Origin: Gluconobacter sp. Dm-62
Lineage (GTDB): Bacteria; Pseudomonadota; Alphaproteobacteria; Acetobacterales; Acetobacteraceae
Reading direction: 5' to 3'
DNA length: 64,000 nucleotides
Assembly: GCF_018256155.1 (NCBI RefSeq)
Contig: NZ_JAERLY010000005.1
Coordinates: 119,003 to 183,002, forward strand
The notes under the pieces are model-generated. The model was not told the origin of the DNA, ran no database searches, and worked only from the letters and a program-made list of their open reading frames with translations. Positions 59,219-64,000 of this stretch are shown piece after piece. Position 1 is the stretch's first letter, and every line of letters begins with the position of its first letter. A program made the translations under genes and the position numbers.

Positions 59219-59911
59219 ATGAGCGAAGCCGAGCCGATTTTCATGCCCGTTGATACGAAAAGCGGCTCGGCATCGCTCGAAATCGCAGAAGCCCTGCGCA
59301 GTGCCATCACGGACGGCATCCTGACCGATGGCCAGCCGCTGCGGCAGTCGGAACTTGCCCGCAATTTCGGCGTCTCCCCCATCCCGGTCCGCGAAGCTCT
59401 CAAGCAACTTGAAGCGGAGGGCCTTATCGCCTTCCTGCCCCATCGCGGCGCCGTGGTGACGGGGTTGAGCGAGGCCGACATTCTGGAATATTCAGACATC
59501 CGCGCCTCGCTGGAAAGCAGGGCGGCGGGAGTGGCCATGACGTCCCTCACCCGTGTCGATCTGGCCCGGATCGAGGACGCCTATGAGGCTTTTGTTAACG
59601 GCACGGGCGGAGCTAATGGCATGGAACAGTCCGGCCGTCTGAACTGGGAGTTTCACGGCGCCATCTATGCCGCGTCACGACGCCCGAGACTGTACGGCAT
59701 GATCCACGACCTGCATTCGCGCCTCGACCGCTATATCCGCGCCCATCTGGAGCTGCCGGGCCGAAAGGCCGCAACGGACGCCGAACATTTCCAGATCCTT
59801 CAGGCCTGCCGCGCCCGCGACGGCGAAGAACTGGGACGCCTGACAAAACAGCATATTCTCGAAGCTGCCTCCCTGTCGCTGGACGTCATCCGCGAACGGA
59901 CAGCCTCCTGA
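59219..59911 (+). CDS. GntR family (FadR/FCD) transcriptional regulator
   Basis: This 230-aa protein has an N-terminal winged helix (LRQSELARNFGVSPIPVREALKQLEAEGL, about residues 41-69; recognition helix in PVREALKQL) and a C-terminal all-helical FCD ligand domain (metal-binding His/Asp positions in HGAIYAAS and HFQILQACRARD). It may control putA, the peptide operon or itself through the palindrome upstream. The effector is unknown. It is convergent with the FUSC gene with 3 nt between stops. Confidence 0.93.
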   Translation: MSEAEPIFMPVDTKSGSASLEIAEALRSAITDGILTDGQPLRQSELARNFGVSPIPVREALKQLEAEGLIAFLPHRGAVVTGLSEADILEYSDIRASLESRAAGVAMTSLTRVDLARIEDAYEAFVNGTGGANGMEQSGRLNWEFHGAIYAASRRPRLYGMIHDLHSRLDRYIRAHLELPGRKAATDAEHFQILQACRARDGEELGRLTKQHILEAASLSLDVIRERTAS

Positions 59912-59914
59912 ACT

Positions 59915-62092
59915 TCACCGCGCCGGATTGACCGAAACCAGCGTCGCGGGTCCCCGTTCGTCATACCAGCGATTCAGCGGGCCATTTGTATGGAAAAACC
60001 CCGGAATACTGTCGATGATATGGGCACTCTGCTCCAGACACGACACCAGACGGACACGGTATAGCCCTGCTGCGCCGGACGTCTCGTCCGCACCGATCAG
60101 CCCCGCAGCAGCCATGAGAGATACCGCCGTCCCGACAGGATCCCGCCGCAGGGTCCGGAAGGACGCAAGCGCCACATTCAGAGCCTCCTGTTCGCGAGCA
60201 TTCAGCCCCGCCGGTTCCACGGCCTGCCGCAGACGGATCAGCAGACGCCCGAGGGACAGGGCGGCAAAAGCACCATCCACATAACCCTGACGGTCGATCG
60301 GAGACGCTACCAGAGACAGCCTCATCAGCAGGATGGAGACTTTCTGGATCTGCGCCCCTTCCCACACCATCCAGGACGGCACCCGCGCGGCAGGGCGTGC
60401 CGAGAGGCTCTGAAGGCTGCGACCGAGCGAAATGACAAGCCGGGAGGCATAAAGCCGCTGATCGGCTGGCATGATCACCCGGAATACCAAGACCAGCAGC
60501 GCGCAGCCCATCAGGATGGCCAACCACGTATTGATGAGCGTGATGTCATCGATCACCATGGTATTCGTCACCATCAACTGCATGGCCAGAAAGACCGTGT
60601 AGCCAAAGGCTCCCACCCCGTAACGCGGATGAAACTGGAGCCATACCCCCGGCAGCATGCAGGCACAGATCGAGAGCCAGAGCATCGGATAACCGTCCAC
60701 ACGCGGAAGTGCCGCAATGTGGCACAGCCAGCAGGCGGGAACCGACAGCGCCGTTCCGATCGCCATAGGCAGGCTGGCCCTTGCCGCCGAGGGTGCTGTG
60801 GACAGCAGGCTCGACGCGGCCACCACATACATGATCATCATCGGCCCGGTCGGAAAATAGGTGATGTACCAGATCATGCAGGCCAGAAAGGCGATCAGCA
60901 TGCCACGCAGACCGTTATAGATCGCCGACATCCATTCCAGATAAGGCAGTACCCGAACCCGAACTCGGACATGCGGACCGCGCGGACTGGACAGGTCCCA
61001 CACGGTTTCCCTGAGTTGAACAAGAATATCGCGCACATTGTCGACTGACGCCTGAACCGCCGGCGATGTCGCACCCCGCTCCAGTATCTCCAGCCGCCCA
61101 CGCGACTCTTCCAGACAGGCCAGCACGGGCTCCGACCGCTCGATCCATCCCACGGTTTCCGTCAGGGAGAGCACCTCGGTCAGCGTATCGCGGATTTCAC
61201 GATGAACTGGCGCCGAAAGCGGGTTCGCCACGCCCAGATTACGCCAGTACGGATGATAGGACGCGACAAGCCCCGTCATGCGACTGACGGCAAGCCGGTA
61301 TCCCCGCACCCTGGCATGAATGTCGGGATTATCCGTTGCAGCGTATTCCAGCGAAGGCCCCAGACGCGCAAGCTGGCCCAGAAGACGCTGCCGCCCGTCA
61401 TAAAGGGTCTGCGGAAGGGTTCGGAAAGCTCCTTCGGCCAACAGAGGCTCCGCGCCAGGGGCATCCTGCGCGCCGGATCTGTTCATCAGCCCCTCATGAA
61501 ACACAAGCGCATGGCGGAGCGTGTCACGGAATGCCTCCGATAACGCGTCCATCGTGCCCTGACGAAGTCGCGGCGACGTCACCATGAACACCGCGGCCGT
61601 CACCACAATCCCGAGCGCCACGTCAGACACACGCATCATGGCGGACAGGAAGATATTCTCGGGATGGGCAAAGGCCGGCACGGCCACGATAATGATCGTG
61701 TAACCCGTCAGAACAGCAGCATAAGCCCGGAAATACCGCAGGCATGTCGCCGTCATGCAGGCCAGCCCCACAAAGGCCGACAATGCCATGAAATACAGAA
61801 CGGCGGACTGCACGAACATCGCCATCACCGCCGTGCTCAAGGCCGCACCGATCACCGTTCCAGTCATGCGCCACACGCTTTTGGACACAAGCGCGCCCAC
61901 CGTCGGGTTCGCAACGATCAGGACGGTCGTCACCGTACTCATCGGCGATTCAAGCTGGATCATGAACGCGAGAAAGAGCGCAATGCCGATGGACAGGAAC
62001 ACCCTAGCCGTAAAAGCCGCCGTAGAGACAAAATTCCGCCACCGCACGCTATTGCGGTCAAAAGAAAAAATCCGGCGAAAAGGATTGCGCAT
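59915..62092 (-). CDS. FUSC / aromatic acid exporter (AaeB-like) inner-membrane protein
   Basis: This 725-aa protein has two transmembrane blocks (about residues 30-170 and 395-545) of about five helices each, separated and followed by soluble domains, as in FUSC/AaeB family proteins that export aromatic acids or toxic metabolites. The start MRNPFRRIFSF is basic. It lies 15 nt downstream of the MarR gene on the same strand. Its usual partners, DUF1656 and an HlyD adaptor, are encoded divergently across the MarR gene. Confidence 0.9.
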   Translation of the reverse strand: MRNPFRRIFSFDRNSVRWRNFVSTAAFTARVFLSIGIALFLAFMIQLESPMSTVTTVLIVANPTVGALVSKSVWRMTGTVIGAALSTAVMAMFVQSAVLYFMALSAFVGLACMTATCLRYFRAYAAVLTGYTIIIVAVPAFAHPENIFLSAMMRVSDVALGIVVTAAVFMVTSPRLRQGTMDALSEAFRDTLRHALVFHEGLMNRSGAQDAPGAEPLLAEGAFRTLPQTLYDGRQRLLGQLARLGPSLEYAATDNPDIHARVRGYRLAVSRMTGLVASYHPYWRNLGVANPLSAPVHREIRDTLTEVLSLTETVGWIERSEPVLACLEESRGRLEILERGATSPAVQASVDNVRDILVQLRETVWDLSSPRGPHVRVRVRVLPYLEWMSAIYNGLRGMLIAFLACMIWYITYFPTGPMMIMYVVAASSLLSTAPSAARASLPMAIGTALSVPACWLCHIAALPRVDGYPMLWLSICACMLPGVWLQFHPRYGVGAFGYTVFLAMQLMVTNTMVIDDITLINTWLAILMGCALLVLVFRVIMPADQRLYASRLVISLGRSLQSLSARPAARVPSWMVWEGAQIQKVSILLMRLSLVASPIDRQGYVDGAFAALSLGRLLIRLRQAVEPAGLNAREQEALNVALASFRTLRRDPVGTAVSLMAAAGLIGADETSGAAGLYRVRLVSCLEQSAHIIDSIPGFFHTNGPLNRWYDERGPATLVSVNPAR

Positions 62093-62107
62093 GAAAAGCC
62101 CGGAAAA

Positions 62108-62617
62108 TCAGGGTGAAGAAAAACCGGAGAGGGAAAACTTCCCCTCCATCATGCCAATCTGGCTGCGAAGGATCTCCGCCGCATCGGAAGGCAGCCCCTC
62201 GGTCAGACGGGCTTCCAGTTCAGCCGCGATGCGATGGAACTGGCGGCAACGCTCACACCCGGCTTCCGTAAGGACGAGCAGGTTGGAGCGACGGTCCTGC
62301 GGATCGGGCTTCCGCGAAATCAGCCCCTCGCCCCCCAGATGATCCAGAACCCGCACGAGCGCCGAGCTGTCCACCCCCATGACGGAGGCCAGATCGCTCT
62401 GCTTCATCCCGTTTCCCATCACCATCAGGTAGGCCATGGGCCGCATGGTCGCGAGCGTCATGCCTTCGGGCCGCAGAAGACGATCCAGTTGCGCCCGCCA
62501 CAGGCTCGACAGCCGCAGGACATGGAAGGTCAGCCCCATGTCATGAAAACTGCTGTCCCGAAGGATGGACGGATCGTATTGGACACCCATTTCCGGTGAC
62601 ACCTCATATGTTGACAT
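62108..62617 (-). CDS. MarR family transcriptional regulator
   Basis: This 169-aa protein has the MarR winged helix (TLATMRPMAYLMV, MKQSDLASVMGVDSSALVRVLDHLGGEGLISRKPDPQDRRS). It should repress the FUSC operon and perhaps the divergent adaptor operon, releasing DNA on binding an aromatic ligand. The palindrome overlapping its ATG suggests autoregulation. A -10-like TATAAT (62626-62631) just before ATG 62617 hints at a leaderless mRNA or a start at ATG 62590 with GAGGT 10 nt upstream; both are possible. Confidence 0.92.
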   Translation of the reverse strand: MSTYEVSPEMGVQYDPSILRDSSFHDMGLTFHVLRLSSLWRAQLDRLLRPEGMTLATMRPMAYLMVMGNGMKQSDLASVMGVDSSALVRVLDHLGGEGLISRKPDPQDRRSNLLVLTEAGCERCRQFHRIAAELEARLTEGLPSDAAEILRSQIGMMEGKFSLSGFSSP

Positions 62618-62668
62618 GACAACAGATTATATGACAGCATCAGAATTGAAAACAGACTCTGTTGACAT
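62609..62668. promoter_or_regulatory. Paired candidate MarR operators
   Basis: TGTTGACAT occurs at 62609-62617 and again at 62660-62668, exactly 51 bp apart. The first is part of the near-perfect palindrome GTTGACATGACAAC. They lie in the divergent gap between the MarR gene and the DUF1656 gene. Confidence 0.5.
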
Positions 62669-62821
62669 TTTCGTCAGGAGGTTCAGTTTTTGATCCATAT
62701 CACCCACCGACCCTCCTTATTTGAGTGGGAGTCGTTGTGGCTGAGCGAGGAGCGTTGTGTACGAATTGTCTTACAGTCAGGCGGGTGACGGTCTGGTGGT
62801 TGACGGTGGGGTCGGTACCTG
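62669..62821 (+). other. GT-rich leader of the DUF1656 gene
   Basis: This 150-bp gap before the DUF1656 gene is rich in GTG/GGT runs near 62770-62820. TTGACA at 62662-62667 could be a -35 element, but no good -10 follows at 17 bp. No clear ribosome site precedes ATG 62822. Confidence 0.4.
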
Positions 62822-63016
62822 ATGCTGGCTGAAGTCGACCTGTTTGGCGTTTTCGTTGCACCGCTTTCCATTTATGCCGTAGCGGCGGTCTTTGTGACGT
62901 TACTGCTTCGAAGCCTCCTGTGGCGCACTGGTGCGCTGGGATGGTTCTGGCACGTCGCCCTCTTTGAAATAGCGCTCTATGTCTGTGTTCTCTGTCTACT
63001 CATCCTTTACGTATAG
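62822..63016 (+). CDS. DUF1656 small membrane protein (AaeX-like)
   Basis: This 64-aa protein has two hydrophobic helices (about residues 9-30 and 40-63) and starts with EVDLFGVFVAPLSIYA, typical of DUF1656 proteins found beside HlyD-type adaptors in Aae-like efflux loci. The role is unknown; it is probably a small pump component. The stop lies 12 nt before the adaptor gene. Confidence 0.85.
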   Translation: MLAEVDLFGVFVAPLSIYAVAAVFVTLLLRSLLWRTGALGWFWHVALFEIALYVCVLCLLILYV

Positions 63017-63028
63017 GAGGGGTCGGCA

Positions 63029-63940
63029 ATGAACTGGACCCGCAGTGTGATCCGTGTCCTGCTGACCCTTATTGTCCTGGCGCTTGCCATCGGACTGGGG
63101 CGCACGATGTGGGACATTTATGTCCTCGCCCCCTGGACCCGTGACGGCCGCGTGCGCGTTTACGTCGTGGATGCCGCGCCTGAAGTTTCGGGCACGGTCG
63201 TCGCCGTGCCGGTCGTGGACAACCAGTTCGTCCACAGGGGCGATCCGCTCTTCGTGCTCGATCCGGTGCGCTTCCGCCTCGACATCGACGCCGCCCGCGC
63301 CCGGGTGGCCGGTGCCGAGGAAGACCTGAAGCTCCGCAGTTCCGACGCCAAGCGCCGTATGGGCCTGGGCGGCATCGTCTCGGCGGAAGAACAGGAAGAC
63401 TTCAACTCCAACGTCGAAACCCAGCGCGCCAAGGTCAACGCGGCCAAGGCCGAGCTGAACACCGCACTGCTGAACCTGCAGCGCTCCACGGTCTATTCGC
63501 CGGTGGACGGCTACATCACCAACCTGAACCTGCGGGTGGGTGACTATGCCCATGCCGGCATCTCGGGGCTCGCGGTGATCGACGCGCACAGCTACTGGAT
63601 CAACGGCTACTTCGAAGAAACCAAGATGCACGGCGTGCATGTGGGTGACGAAGCCCGGATCAAGCTGATGGGCTACAAGCAGATCATCATGGCGCATGTC
63701 GTCAGCATCGGGCGCGGCATCAACGACCAGAACGGCGTGTCCGACAAGCTGGGTCTGCCGGACGTCAACCCGATCTTCACCTGGGTGCGTCTGGCGCAGC
63801 GTATTCCGGTGCGTCTGGAGTTCGACAACGTGCCGCCGGAAATCACGCTGGCGGCCGGCATGACGGCCACGGTGACGATCGGGCGTGAGACGCCGGGTGC
63901 GCGCGGACGTCTGACCACCTGGCTGCAGAACCACCTCTGA
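63029..63940 (+). CDS. HlyD/AaeA-like membrane fusion protein
   Basis: This 303-aa adaptor has one N-terminal helix (VLLTLIVLALAIGLGR), two lipoyl halves (VVAVPVVDNQFVHRGDPLFVLD and VYSPVDGYITNLNLRVGDYA) around a helical hairpin, and a beta-barrel. It should link the FUSC exporter to an outer-membrane channel. GGAGGGG lies 6-8 nt upstream of the ATG. The next gene starts 1 nt after its stop. Confidence 0.93.
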   Translation: MNWTRSVIRVLLTLIVLALAIGLGRTMWDIYVLAPWTRDGRVRVYVVDAAPEVSGTVVAVPVVDNQFVHRGDPLFVLDPVRFRLDIDAARARVAGAEEDLKLRSSDAKRRMGLGGIVSAEEQEDFNSNVETQRAKVNAAKAELNTALLNLQRSTVYSPVDGYITNLNLRVGDYAHAGISGLAVIDAHSYWINGYFEETKMHGVHVGDEARIKLMGYKQIIMAHVVSIGRGINDQNGVSDKLGLPDVNPIFTWVRLAQRIPVRLEFDNVPPEITLAAGMTATVTIGRETPGARGRLTTWLQNHL

Positions 63941-63941
63941 C

Positions 63942-64000
63942 ATGTCACGCACTCCTTTCTCCCGGGCTGTAGCCCTTGCCCTGGGCACCTGCCTGTCGCT
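63942..64000 (+). CDS. Exported protein, 3' truncated by window edge, probable outer-membrane channel
   Basis: Only 19 codons are visible: MSRTPFSRAVALALGTCLS, a basic and hydrophobic signal. By position after an AaeA-like adaptor it is probably a NodT-type outer-membrane efflux lipoprotein; this is inferred from context. Confidence 0.5.
   Translation, partial: MSRTPFSRAVALALGTCLS

Noticed and set aside
1..64000. CRISPR arrays, tRNA, rRNA or insertion sequences
   Set aside because: No evenly spaced repeats, cloverleaf-like segments, conserved rRNA blocks or transposase motifs were seen in the gaps or on either strand.

Overview
The window reads as chromosomal DNA of an acetic acid bacterium (Acetobacteraceae, most likely Gluconobacter or a close relative). 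This rests on moderate-to-high GC coding sequence with short AT-rich promoter gaps, periplasm- and envelope-heavy gene content, and protein style; it is an inference, as no rRNA or tRNA marker is present. I see no CRISPR array, insertion sequence, integrase, tRNA or rRNA. Both ends are cut inside genes: an RND pump at the left edge and the start of an exported protein at the right edge.

Layout. 1-5.5 kb: a tripartite RND efflux operon (pump, adaptor, outer-membrane channel) with overlapping genes and a terminator. 5.5-9.5 kb: a DsbA-like thioredoxin-fold protein, a small lipoprotein, a VOC protein, a MYG1/UPF0160 protein and a Pit phosphate transporter. 9.7-21 kb: a periplasmic DNA/RNA non-specific endonuclease, an 8.6-kb cyclic beta-1,2-glucan synthase gene, and a divergent exported protein ending in a superinfection-immunity-like membrane domain. 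21-22.4 kb: a CLC-F type fluoride/proton antiporter preceded by a clear fluoride (crcB-motif) riboswitch. 22.5-30.6 kb: M1 aminopeptidase, ABC-F ATPase, DcaP-like porin and MFS transporter. 30.7-33.2 kb: YceI protein and LigB-type dioxygenase, divergent from a LysR regulator. 33.2-38.6 kb: M28 peptidase coupled to a GT-C-like membrane protein, and an M3 dipeptidyl carboxypeptidase.

38.7-41.3 kb holds a compact cassette of four mostly unrecognised genes: a one-TM protein, a lipoprotein, a papain-like cysteine peptidase and a second lipoprotein. The first three are each preceded by a strong hairpin 17-21 nt before the start codon. It looks phage- or moron-like and is the least explained part of the window. 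41.3-45.7 kb: a serine beta-lactamase-like hydrolase, a DUF6311-like membrane protein and a GtrB/ArnC-like glycosyltransferase. 45.9-49.5 kb: an Mla/MCE lipid-transport operon with a STAS domain fused to the permease and a PqiC-like lipoprotein. 49.5-59.9 kb: a complete peptide ABC transporter operon ending in an S58 (P1/DmpA) aminopeptidase, then putA and a GntR regulator. 59.9-64 kb: a divergent aromatic-acid/multidrug efflux locus (FUSC protein and MarR on one strand; DUF1656, HlyD-type adaptor and a partial next gene on the other).

Two themes recur: envelope protection and efflux (RND, AaeAB-like, fluoride export, Mla, cyclic glucan), and peptide/proline scavenging (M1, M3, M28 and S58 peptidases, peptide ABC importer, PutA).
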